From Hirudinaria manillensis (lineage: Eukaryota; Annelida; Clitellata; Hirudinida; Hirudinidae): a DNA stretch of 64,000 nt. Both the position numbers and the translations under genes were made by a program. Numbering within the stretch: the first letter of the stretch is position 1; the number at the start of each line of letters is the position of its first letter. Positions 35,288 to 46,900 of the stretch are shown here, piece by piece. Location: contig CM067531.1 in the NCBI GenBank assembly GCA_034509925.1, positions 4,310,001 to 4,374,000 of the forward strand. The letters are read 5' to 3'. A model generated the notes under the pieces. That model was not told the origin of the DNA. It saw only the letters and a program-made list of their open reading frames with translations, and did not search any database.

Positions 35288-38200
35288 TGTTTTGATCTGG
35301 AAAACAAATGACCGTGTAATTTCAGTTTGAACTTTTACTTAAATTAATTTTAAGTTATTTTTCTCCTTATTATTTGTTATTATTAGCAGTATTAGTTTCT
35401 AGTGAGATTCTTCACCACATCTATTAATAACTTAATAATTAAGAATTAATTTGTAAGGCTTGACGGACACGTTAACATCAGATTAATCAACTTATTAGCG
35501 GGGGGAAACAACGGATGAAATGCAAAATCCATTTTCGAATGACTTATTAATTGCAGACACAATAGCAACTCTCCGATCAGTTATTCCGAGCGGATCATCA
35601 AAGTTATTAAAATGCTTTCGCCTCGGGGTACAAATTTTATGCCTTCCACGGCTGACTTGGCGCGGAACCACGTGTTGTTTGCCTGTCGATGAAATCAGAA
35701 CCTCCAGTGACTTTCCGATGAATTTGCGGAATTCCAATCGATAACTTACTAGAGGCATTGGAACGTTGGAAGTGAACGGAGAGGGTACCGAAGCGGGACA
35801 CACGAAGAGAAGAAGTACCCTCGATAAGAGTCAACTTAATCACTTACTAACCCTGCCATCTTCAATTATTTTTTCCTCTTTTTCAGCAGATGGCTCTAGT
35901 CCGCCCCCTCCGTTTCTCATTACGATGTCTGGCTTGATTAGACACATCAAACGACGCTAACACACCTCGCCTCCGAGTTGAAACGAAAGGTAAATTTCAT
36001 CCCGGCTTTCATCTCCAATCCAGTAAAAAAAAGTCCCCGTTTTACGCTGCCTTTCAGAGCGCATAAATTGCCCAACGAATCGTAGAACGATTGACGGTCA
36101 ATAGCGATGTGAAGTGAACTGAAGAAGTTGTTCCTCGTTTGCCGAACGAATGTCGAAAGGTATATCGATGATTTCTTTACTTTGAAGAGGCAAATCAAAT
36201 CGAATGAGTGGCACGACGCACGACGCCAGAATATTTGACACTCCGTCATGAATGGACCGAGATGAAAAGAGACTCGATCAAAGCATCGGCCGTTGGAAAT
36301 TAATAGGATGCGCATTAACATATCTGGCGAGAGACCGTGATGGATATAATTTGAAGTTCACTTTCAGTGCACGCGGTTCTCCGTCTGAGTGTGAACCTAA
36401 TTGTGCCGACGACACGCGCATCGTGTTCGGAGATAAATTCCATCCAACCCACGTGCCGCCTTCATTAGGCAATCACTGAAACAACCGCGGTGCAGGTAAC
36501 CTCTCTCCAGGAGATCAATTCCCTGACGAGTGATGCTGAAGTTTCCGATCATCGTGGTCTACGATCGACAAACACGGACATTCTGGAGACGGAGATCCGA
36601 CTTTATTCAGAAATCAAAGCAGCATAAACACATTCATTAGTCATTGAAGCATTTGATGTTTCCTAATTGATTCTGGGGGGCTCCCGTTCCTGATGCCAGT
36701 CTTGGAATAAATTTCAAATATGGCGATTCTTCAAAGCTCGCCATCAACGATGGACGTTCAGAAGCAGGCTAAAAAAACGAGTACTCAAACATCCCTGAAA
36801 CGCGAATGTATAAATATAAAAGAGCAAGGCGTCATCAAAGAACTTCGACATGCAGGCAAAAATATAGAAGTCCACATGAAAGAGATCAAAAGGAATGATA
36901 CACAGACTCTTCCATATTCTTTGTAGTGGATGGTTCTTCTCCGTGTGCCTCACTTTGGTTCATGTTTATCGTCCTCCTTCAAAGACTGGCCCGACCAATA
37001 AGCATGGAGCAATCGTATGTAGCATCTCTCGATCCCAAACAACTCGTTTGAAGAAAAGGCGGGTCATTCAATTTCACCGGCCATCTCTTCAGCGCCGGCC
37101 ACAGTTATACGAGCCGTTCTCGTCGTTGTTATTAATTTATTATCTCAATTATTACGACCGTCGCCTTCATTATTTCCGTTGCAAGCGGAGCAGCTGGAAT
37201 GAGGACGAAAACTCTCCAGAACATTAATCTCAACTTCAAAGAGATGTGCTGGATAGACGTTCAAATGAAAGGACACGAAACTAGAAATTGTGAGGCAGAT
37301 GGACGAGAAGCGATCGAAAATTTAAAACCCGCACGCTTGTTTCTGTCGCAGCTGCCTCTATGATCAAAGGAAAGATCAAAGGATGGAAGTTTGGAGGGAG
37401 TGAAAGAAGAGAACAAAGAAAGATAAAAAAAAAATAAAAGGGAAAGCGAAAAAGCGTTAGATCACACGCAGCTACATCAATAATTAAGACTTTATCACCA
37501 TCATCATCAGCACCTGCCCACATCCGCCACTTCATAAAGTGAAGGATCCATTAAATTCCGCCATCACTTCTAGTACACCTATCGATCTGAACGCATCCCT
37601 CATAAACTTGCACATATCACATGTTCACGAGAACCCTCATTCGGAAATGAAGTTGCAAAAATATCATTTAAAAAAAAACCAAGGAGAGTATAAATAAATA
37701 AATAAAAACGAATAAAAATAATGTGATTTAAACGAAATAAACAATGCCACTAACTTCTTTAAGATCGGAAGTTTGGACGATTTTCTGAGGAAACTTTGAC
37801 AAGATACGGAAGCGATCTCCAATATAGGCGTCCCGAGACGGCCAATTCCGAGCAGAGAAGAGCGCTTATAAAGACCCCGGTACGCCGACCGAGCCTCCTG
37901 TAAGAAGCCAAGGTACATTGGAGAGAGCAACGTCCCCTCGATACGACCAATTACAGGATGATGTTCGATTCTTGCAAATGTGGCGGCTTCCATTGATCTA
38001 GAAACAGCTAATTAGGTGACCAACTATTTACACGGAAAGGACAAGTCCTTCTTAATGTCCGGTTGTGAGGTCCGCATAGAAGAGATTGTTTCATGACACT
38101 GTGGTCGTTCGAGCGACACTAATCCTATTAATAAGTTGTCAGTTATTATTAATATCAGTTATCAACTGTCTAATTAATAACTTCTTATTTATTATTAATC

Positions 38201-39670
38201 AGTCATTAACCATTTAATTAATCTAACGTTGAAGAATCAAATCGGATTGATATCATCGGCAGCTTAATTAATTAATTGGCCGATTGATATTTGCTCACCG
38301 GTCACCGTGAAACATGTTTTAACTTTCCGACTCTTTGGCTAATAAGCCTTTAAGAGACCGACGGTAGTTTTCAAGTGCATTAAAAAGTCTTGCCATAGGA
38401 TGTTTGGATTTACGAAGCCCCAGAGACCTGTGGGGTTTGCAAAAACACCCTGTAAACAAAATTTGTGAAATTGGCATCCTAATTTTGCTAAAAATGTATC
38501 GATCGGTGTTGCTTCTCAGTAGCTAACTACTATGCTATTTATATGCTATTACTAAGTAGTGTTTCAGGGATTCAGCCTAGCAGTAACTTTTTGATCTTTA
38601 AGAATTCTTTTAAAATTTATCAATATCCTTCTTACATAATTATTCCCCCCAAAAGTATGGAGGGTCCCCAATCTACTCCTCCTATGCTATCAGCACCCAG
38701 GTATTGTGAATTTGTTCTTGGAAAGCAAAAAAGGGTCCCAGATAAGGCCATGTTAAAAGCTTTTGCAATTGACGCCCCGGAATCCTTCGAGATCCCAACG
38801 TCACCGCTGGTTTTTGTGTTTTTTAGGAGTCTATAAATCCTGTAAGCACTTCTGAAGGAATCACTCAACAGAGAAATAAAAATTAGAGGCGGTGACTCGG
38901 TGCTTGGAGCAAACTACGAGGCCTAAAATCTCAAAGTCTGTGATGAAAGAGGACCTACAATAAGCTGAAAATGGATGAAAGAATGTTGAAATAATTTGAG
39001 CTTATTCATCCTCGCCTTTATAATCTTCCTGCGATTTTCTGACCGCGATTCGTCTGCGCACGAATGTTTCGTTCGGCGGCAAGCGGCGAAGGATCAACAA
39101 TTTCCGTCATCGTCATGGCGAACACGGTATCCCTCGGACCTGCTGCGTAAGTCTTCGAATCGATAATTAATTTGCTTCGGATCGACCATTTTTGACGTGA
39201 TTTCTTAAAAAGAAAAAAAATAAGCGAATCGGATCGCGTGTTTTGCACGTCGCAAGAAGCGGTTCCTACGTGCCAACACGCGGCCTCTAATCGTGACTTT
39301 ATGATTAACAACCGGCAATCAACACCTGGACGAGTAGCTTTCTATTTGGCAGATGATGCACTCCGATTCTCGTATCACAAATAAAACGAACTGATAAAGT
39401 ACAAGTGATAACATGTCGAGGTCTTCTTGACTATCGAAACACTGCCAATGTGTCAGGGAAAAGCATCACGAATTGGCTCTGATAATTTATGAAAGTCGTT
39501 ATCGGATCATAGTGAAGTTGTTGTGCGGGAGTAATGAGCAACAAGCGAACGACAAGTCAATATGGTTAAGTTATATAGCACAACATTCAAATAACTCAAA
39601 TGTAGCCCCAAAGTAACGAATAATTTTGATTGCAGCTTTGATATCCATAGGCGCGTTTACGGCTGAGAAC
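35288..39670. other. Intergenic or long 5' intron region, no recognised exon
   Basis: Many open frames of 60-125 codons occur on both strands (for example 35495-35803, 35947-36321, 37664-37993, 38543-38868), but none matches a known family or the RGS pattern. Part of it is probably the 5' intron and promoter of the Axin-like gene. Confidence 0.4.
37866..37874 (-). promoter_or_regulatory. Candidate TATA box
   Basis: CTTTATAAG on the minus strand (TTATAAAG on plus) sits in a GC-rich setting between GGGGT and CGCTC. On the minus strand it would start transcription near 37.84 kb, toward the Axin-like gene, whose first coding exon is preceded by a splice acceptor. Suggestive only. Confidence 0.25.
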
Positions 39671-42600
39671 TTAGAGGCCAAACAAGTCTTCGGTTTTGTC
39701 AGCTTTCGGATGCTGTTGAGGCAAAGTGCTTTGCGAATCTGGCGACTTTGAAGCCAAGAACTGATCGAACTCGTGACTCGAAGCAGAAAGCATGACCTGC
39801 AAGGGAATCAAAAAATAAATGATGAGAAAATATAAAATCAGAATCAATTGTCGCATGCATGATGAAGTGATGTAATCGATTACTCGGAGCGATTTCAAGT
39901 CATCTCAGAAGTGGATTCTTTTTTATATATTTTAGTTTTATTTCAAAAATTTATTGAATTTATTTTAATTTAGTAGACTTAAATATTTAAAAGCAATTTC
40001 AAGTTTCTTACGTTGTCATGATCTTGTGTGTCAATGAGAAGTTCCTGAATAAGAAAAATGTATGAATGGCACAAGCACAACCATACAAAAGAGCAGATTC
40101 ATTCGCTAATACCTGGTTTGTGTAGGGTATGGTGGTGATGGTAGTCTTATTCATGTCTGCAGTTAATTTCTCCATCTCAATAACTTTTGGCCTACAAAGA
40201 TACATATCAGTCAAAAATCACATGCATGGCTAGTATCTTCCTCTCATCATCATCATCACCACCATCATCACTGATGATGATGATTATGCTCACTTGTTCT
40301 TCTCTGGGGTCTGAGCTTGTGACGAAGCAAAAGGATTAAAAGCAGCACCTGTCAAAATGATGTTTCACAATCTTGAAATTACTTTGAAAATGTAATTTTC
40401 AAACGAATGATTATAATTGCCTGCTTCTCGATCTTCTTGATTCGAAGAGGGAAATAAGTTGGAAAACTCGTCGGGACTGACAGCGTCTCCTATCTGTATT
40501 GCACCTGAATCGGCCGATATGCATACCTGAAGCGACAATTAAAATCTTTTTCCGACTTTAAAATTCCCTGCTGCAAAGTCAATTAATAGAAAATAATTGA
40601 AATAAATTTGAACGTCAATCGAAACGAAATTTAGCACGAACGAGTCCATCTTGATCTTTCGGAGTTTCCGTTTCGGCTTTTTGCGAACTCGAGCTGTTTT
40701 TCATGCGACCGTACCTTTCGAACCTCAGCATGACGTTAGTCACCTCGTCGTTAACCGGTAAAATATCGCCTGAGAGGAAGAGCGTACGAGCACCTGCTTA
40801 GCATTTGATATGTTTTAGCGAATGGACGACCAAATGACCAAACCTGAGAGGTTCTCGATGGCATACTTTCCAACCAGTTCGACAAGTCTACTGTGACATT
40901 CTTTGCTTGTTTCATTAAGATCCTATGAATGCAAAGAAGTGATGCCAGTTTGGTATGTGACAGTCATGGCATTAGAAGTGGCCACAGCAAAACATCCAAA
41001 AAATTCTATTTGTTGTCATGGATCAGGTCCTATTTAAATAGAATATAAATGCCTGCTTCTCATGGAGTTTAAAGTTTGTAAACTGTTTCCCAATGTTCAA
41101 GAGTAGCCTAAATAACCATGTTTCAAGGACTGATGCTCATTGACTTTCAAGTTTGTTGTTGGTTAATGTTGTTTGCTGTGACTTTTAAAGAAGTTCATAA
41201 TTATTTTGGATAATTGTTTAAAGCTACTAATCTTTCTATGCTCAACAAGATGATTGGCTTTGTTTGATTTGTCATTTCCTTGCTAAATCGTTATCATATA
41301 GTGTGAGATGGATGAAGAATCTGTAATGTTCTCTAAAGGTTGATTGAAATTAGAAAACTCTTAAAGCAACTACCATCATCAACTTCCAATCTTCTTCTGT
41401 TTCCTTCCCAGGAATGTTTTCTGTCAGAAGTTCATTGAAGATTTTGCAGTTTTGAAGGACCACGTCCAACTCGCTCTTGAGTTTTGCCAGCTGAGCTGAG
41501 TCAATGTAGAATCCTCTCTTCTCTGCTGGAAGTGATGGAGCATGGATAACCTGCTATGATTGAATCAATCACATCTTATGCTCAAAATATTTTGTGAATT
41601 TTATTTATATAGTGAATATATAAAAGAAATTAATGCAATTTATCTGAATAAAACACAGTAACATCGCATCTCGTTTCAAATGAATGTCGGCTCACATTGT
41701 TGTGTTTTGCTTCACTTGCAGACGGCGGATTCCCCTTCTACAATAAATTATTATTTAATTAGAATAAATTAGTCAGATTGGGCTAATAAATATTTAAATG
41801 ATTGCTTATCATTAATAATCATTAACAATATCCTGCCCTGGCTGGGGTGTGGATCGGTGGAGCATTTTCAAAATCTTCAGCAGGAAACACGAAGCCCTTT
41901 TCCTTGAGTTCCTTGCAAACTTTTTCCACCTCTTTCAGCTCTTCTGATCCTTGGAATGCATCAGCCCAAGTCTTGAATAAATTAATTATAACTAAAATAT
42001 TCATTTCTGTTTTGGTTAGACAAATATGCAGGATTGCGGGCATAGAAATAATAATTACTAAAAAGAATCTATTAACTTAACACTATTAATTGTATCTAAT
42101 GCATTGTTCTGAACGGGGATTTAAAAAGAAGAAATCAAATTGCTTCTATTGTTTATCAATACAATCATTTAATTTAATTATTTAAAAAAATAAATAATAA
42201 AAAAATGCATGTAATTTTATGTACTCGTTCAAACCTGAAAAAGACCTAATGTCCTGTCAATTATGATTTGTGGAGGCAACACCTTGAGTGTAAGGGCTCT
42301 GACCAACTCTTGTAGGAAATCTCTTTGAGCCACATGAACATGAAACCTATGGCCACAATTCTTGACACAAGTCTCAATGACCTGGAATGTAATTAATTTT
42401 CTAACAAGCAAGCTTAAGTGCTGAGTTTTTTTAGCCAATCTTTTGGATGCCTTATGTATACTGATAGGATGTGAAGGCACTTCTTAATGGATCGCCCTTC
42501 ATATAGCACCTCCACCCGAACACATTTCCCAGCAGTATCGCTGGGTATCAAATATGACACAACAACTGTTGCCATAACCACAGCATGATGCAGGAATGAA

Positions 42601-43262
42601 AGGTTCTAATCATTTCAGAATGTTTCAGCAATTAAGTATGCTTAAAGATTTGTAATTTCTTAGTTCCTGCAAGTTCCTGCTTGAAGAGATAACCCAGACC
42701 CTGTGGAATTTCTATTACATATGCAAAATATGTCTGGCAACTTCCTCACAAAGAATCACGTACTATATTAGCTCGTATCTCTGTATAAATGAACACCATA
42801 AACATGAGGCATATAAATACACATATATGTACACAGAAATAATAAGTTCCACCAACTGTCAATGTGTACAAGACAGAAGCATTATTTTTCCCAACGTTGT
42901 TTGAAAGTTGCTTTTTAAAAGCTTTTATTGCATCTCTTGGCCTGGAAAAAGTAATTTAATATTCAGCATATTTATTAGGGAAATATGCAAGGGTAAATCT
43001 AAAAAACAATGCAACTATGCAAGTAAATGTAATCATATAAGTTATTACCCTTCCTCGGTTGAATTAATTAAATCGCAAATATCCATATACATAGCCCAAT
43101 TCTCCGTGACTTCAGATCCATCGGTGGCTTTTTCTTCAATGCACAAGTAAAGATTTACGAGAAAAACTCATTAAAACAAATAATTAGCACTAACTAACCT
43201 ATTAGTTGACCCACAGGTGTCGAAAACGGATTACCGATAATATTAGTGAGAAAGGAAGTCAT
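39671..43262 (-). CDS. TOM1: TOM1-like VHS/GAT trafficking adaptor
   Basis: Endosomal adaptor that binds ubiquitinated cargo, Tollip and clathrin. Fourteen exons join in phase to 446 codons: 43199-43262, 43049-43133, 42857-42941, 42235-42381, 41837-41971, 41696-41737, 41374-41550, 40844-40922, 40642-40769, 40421-40526, 40294-40348, 40113-40191, 40012-40044, 39671-39796. Seen: the TOM1 N terminus [23 protein letters not shown] core [26 protein letters not shown]-like [20 protein letters not shown]; a GAT domain (about 190-300: [40 protein letters not shown]); and the C terminus [11 protein letters not shown] with a clathrin-box-like DLFGL end, compared with SEEFDKFLEER and DDMLFAL in vertebrates. 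TOM1 and TOM1L2 cannot be separated. Introns 5 (AGG/gcagga) and 10 (CAG/gcaatt) appear to be GC-AG. It is head to head with MARF1. Confidence 0.95.
40243..40284. repeat. ATC/GAT imperfect inverted trinucleotide repeat
   Basis: A run of CATCATCATC is followed by CTGATGATGATGA, able to fold back on itself; it lies in TOM1 intron 11. Confidence 0.8.
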
Positions 43263-43922
43263 TTTTTTAATAGTAATAACAATCACCAGGGCACAGCAGC
43301 CAGCCCTAAGCCTAACTGCGTACGAATATAAACAAGGTGGTAATGAATCATATGGATTGAATTGAACATTTTCTAAAAGGTTGAATTAAATTGACATAAA
43401 TTTGTTCAGAGAATATTTTGTTCAAATATAGAAAAACTGAAATTTCCGTATTATTTATGTCAGTTAACATAACATTCATTTGCCAATGCAACATATAGAC
43501 ATTTCATCTTACGATTTATTTTTTTCTGGTTAAATGCTATTAATTAACTTTTAAAATAGTTTATGAAGAATTTAAAAAATCGAATGTCAGTTACTCAATA
43601 AGAAGTTCAGGAAGAAACAATAAACCTGATTTGAAGCTAGGCAACCCGAGCAGTGTCGGAACACTCCGAAATCAGTACCTAAAGAAAAAAAAAACTTGTA
43701 TTCTGAAACTTGTGTACCATTTTATTTTCAGTTAAATGAGTTTTATTCTACAGTACATTATAGGTGGATTAATTTTTTTAAATAAAAATCCTTTTATCGC
43801 CTACACTGGAGAATCTTATATTATCTATTTACTTTTTTTGTTTACAAAGTGGCGCTGGTTTAAATAATTTTGTTGCTGTAATTTGTTGCAATTTTGTTAT
43901 TGTATAGTAACACAGTTTTAAA
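43263..43922. promoter_or_regulatory. Shared head-to-head promoter interval, TOM1/MARF1
   Basis: The two start codons are 661 bp apart on opposite strands, so both promoters must lie in this interval or in 5' UTR introns. A GC-richer patch (about 43285-43320) lies next to the TOM1 start. No TATA box or other clear motif was seen. Confidence 0.45.
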
Positions 43923-46900
43923 ATGCCAAGTAAATGTTTGTTGGAACAGCCGATACCGATCGGCGTCTTTTGGGATATGGAAAATTGCATAGTCCCACTT
44001 AAATGCTCAGCTTCAGAGTTTGTAACGAATGTTAGAGATAAGTTTTACGATGGACATTTTGAGGCAGATTTTGTGGGTGTATGCGATATAAGAACACAAC
44101 GAAAGAGCGTCCTCATAGAGTTAACTTATGCCCAGGTTGTGACTACTTCAACATATTCTAGTTATTTTTATTTATGAGATTATTATAATTTTAGGTCACA
44201 ACGGTTCACGTCTGCAACACATGCAAAAATGCAGCTGATGATAAACTGAGACTACTTATTAGGAGATTTGCCAACTTATATCCATCACCTGCAACAATTA
44301 TTTTGATTACAAGTAGATACACACATTTTGATTGCCAAAAAAAAAATTCAAGACTGAATTACACGTTGCCAGAAGTATGCAAAATATGACTATAAAGTGT
44401 TAAAAATCTTTTTTATTTAAGGTGATATAAACTTTTCTCCTGAACTTTCTGATCTCAGATACAAACATAATTATAGAACAATATTAATCCATGGAAGGCT
44501 AACTTCACATTCACTACTTTGCATTCCAAATGAGAGTTTTTATTTTGATGGATTTTTTACATCATTTGATGTTTTGACAAGTCTGAATAGAGAGCATAAT
44601 GAGGTGAGAACAAACAATTGACTTATTTCAACTTTTAAAGACTGCTAAAGTTATTGTCATTGTTTGGTGTTTCAGAACATATTGTTTGTCAGGAACCTGC
44701 CCTTTTCCAACTATTCTGCATTTAAACTTAAAAGTGTGCTCGAGAGATTATTTTCAACTACAAAAGGAAGAATTCTCTCAATTTCAGAGAATATGGCAAT
44801 CATTACATTTCCAAATTTTGAAGCTGCATTAAGGTGAGAAAGCATTAAGCACTGAAATTACCTGAACCTCTTTGCATAGCAGCTAGACACAGGTTTGTAA
44901 GGGAGGGGATTGTCTCCTTTGCACCTGAGCCAATTTCACGTTTGGTTGTGTTTAGTTGAACTAGTTACACTTTGAATAGTTTGAAAATACATTTTGCTTG
45001 AATAGTTATTCCAGAAACTGTTAATTATGAGGGCCTATCTAAAAAGTAAGTTGTTTATTTTGTTATTCAGGGCTAAAGCTAGGTATTCTAACCAAGTAAT
45101 TTGGGGGAGGAAGATTGACATCTCCATACCAAATGGAGTTCTCTTGCACAGAATATTACCAACTAATTATAATTCCTCAAAGAATTCACTAAGCATTATG
45201 TCTAAAGTTGACTGTGAGACCTCAAATGAAATATTTCGTGGCTCTTCTGATGCAAATTTGAATGGAAAAGTTAATGATGCAAATGCCTGCGACGAGAGCG
45301 GTATATATAATGATGATATTCAAGTAACTGGAGAAGTTATGTTGTCTATTTTCTTTATTGTCAACTTTTAATTGTAAATTGCCTAGATTTATAGATTTGT
45401 TGCAATTCAAATGGTCATAATTCATGTTTACAGATGGGAGCAACAAGAGTTGGAAGTCTACCAGTAAGAGGTGCATGGACAAGAGCACAACATCCTCATC
45501 GTCGGAGAGCAAGTTCCATTTTAGTCACTCTTCAGACTACAATGCAATGTCCGATTTCAAAGTTCCCAGCACAGATGCCTTATTTACTTACGATGAGAAA
45601 CGTGCGGTCAGAAATAGCCAGAAGGAGGATTTAAGCAATACTGTGGAGAACAAATGCTCCATCTCTCCTGAAAAACAAAAGACCAGAAATGGTCTCGTCA
45701 ATAGAAAGCTCTTTTCCGACAACGAGGAAATGCTTTCCTGGGGTCGATCGAGTGCTTCGCAAAGGTATTCTACGCCCAAAGGTTGTTACGATCCAGGATT
45801 CAGAAGAACCCCCGGTGCTCGCAGATCCACCAATCACCATCACCAAGATGGAGATTACCACAGCCAGGATTTTAGACCACAATTTTTGTTCACGTCGAAT
45901 GCAGAAGCTTCGCTCATCGAAAACGGAAGCATTGGAAGCAAGAAATCTCTGAGAAATAACGGGGCATTTTCAGAGAAGTTGCCGGTTCGATATGAACACC
46001 GCAAGGGTCAGCACGATGTTGATGATAAGAACAAGTCGGGTGTGGATTTGATTATTTCTAATCTCGATTATAATATCAGCAAAAATGAGTGGAAAAAGAT
46101 ACTCACCTCTGAGTTCCAAAATGTTCATGTTAGTTATGTGGTTGCCTAAAATTTATCATTTTCTTATAAAATATTGAATTATTTCATCATTATGATTGAA
46201 TTTTAATTGTATGGCATGAACTAAGATTTATATGCGTGGTATGGTATTGGTTCTAACCAATTCATTTACCCAATGGTCAGTTTTATCTGTTTTGATCAGA
46301 TGAGGTCATTAATGGTTCAAATGCAAGCCAACAACACCAGCATAGCTACGTTGAAAGTGGCGACCATGGAGGATGCAGAATACGTCATTTCTCAGTTCCA
46401 TAGAAAGAAAATCGGCTACAAACGCATTCACGTGACCCTCGTTGGTCGCATCAACAAGTCTTCACAATTCGAAGTCTCGAGGTAATTGGGTATTTCGTGA
46501 TGTGTTTCAATATCATGACGGGTTTGTCAAACTTTAATTAACATTTTAAGGTCAGACGTAATTGACGTGTTGATGTCAGCACCTGGTCACAAACTTCCAC
46601 TGATTCAGTTCTTTGAACTCTTTGAGAAGAGGTGGCATTATTTGAGATGCTAAATTGCAATCTGTTCGTAGTATCATTGATTTGTGGAATTGTTGAATTC
46701 AGGTACAACAAACAACTGACAATCCTGGATCTCCAAGATTTGGGTGACTGTGTGGAAGTTGTCGAGCAGGAAGGATTAGGGAAAGTGGTTCTGCTTCGCT
46801 CGAAATGCTCTACTGAGGTTTACTTTGACTCTGTTTGAATATCTAAGAAGATTTTCGAAAATTTCTTCTTACACCCATCTGCATGTGGTTTTAAAATTTT

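Noticed and set aside
36720..36926. 68-codon lysine-rich plus-strand frame
   Set aside because: Isolated, no splice-linked exons and no known family; composition alone does not support coding.
38543..38868. Open frames on both strands with a retroelement-like feel (ALSGTLFCFPRTNS)
   Set aside because: No reverse transcriptase, integrase or terminal-repeat signature could be matched; both strands are equally open.
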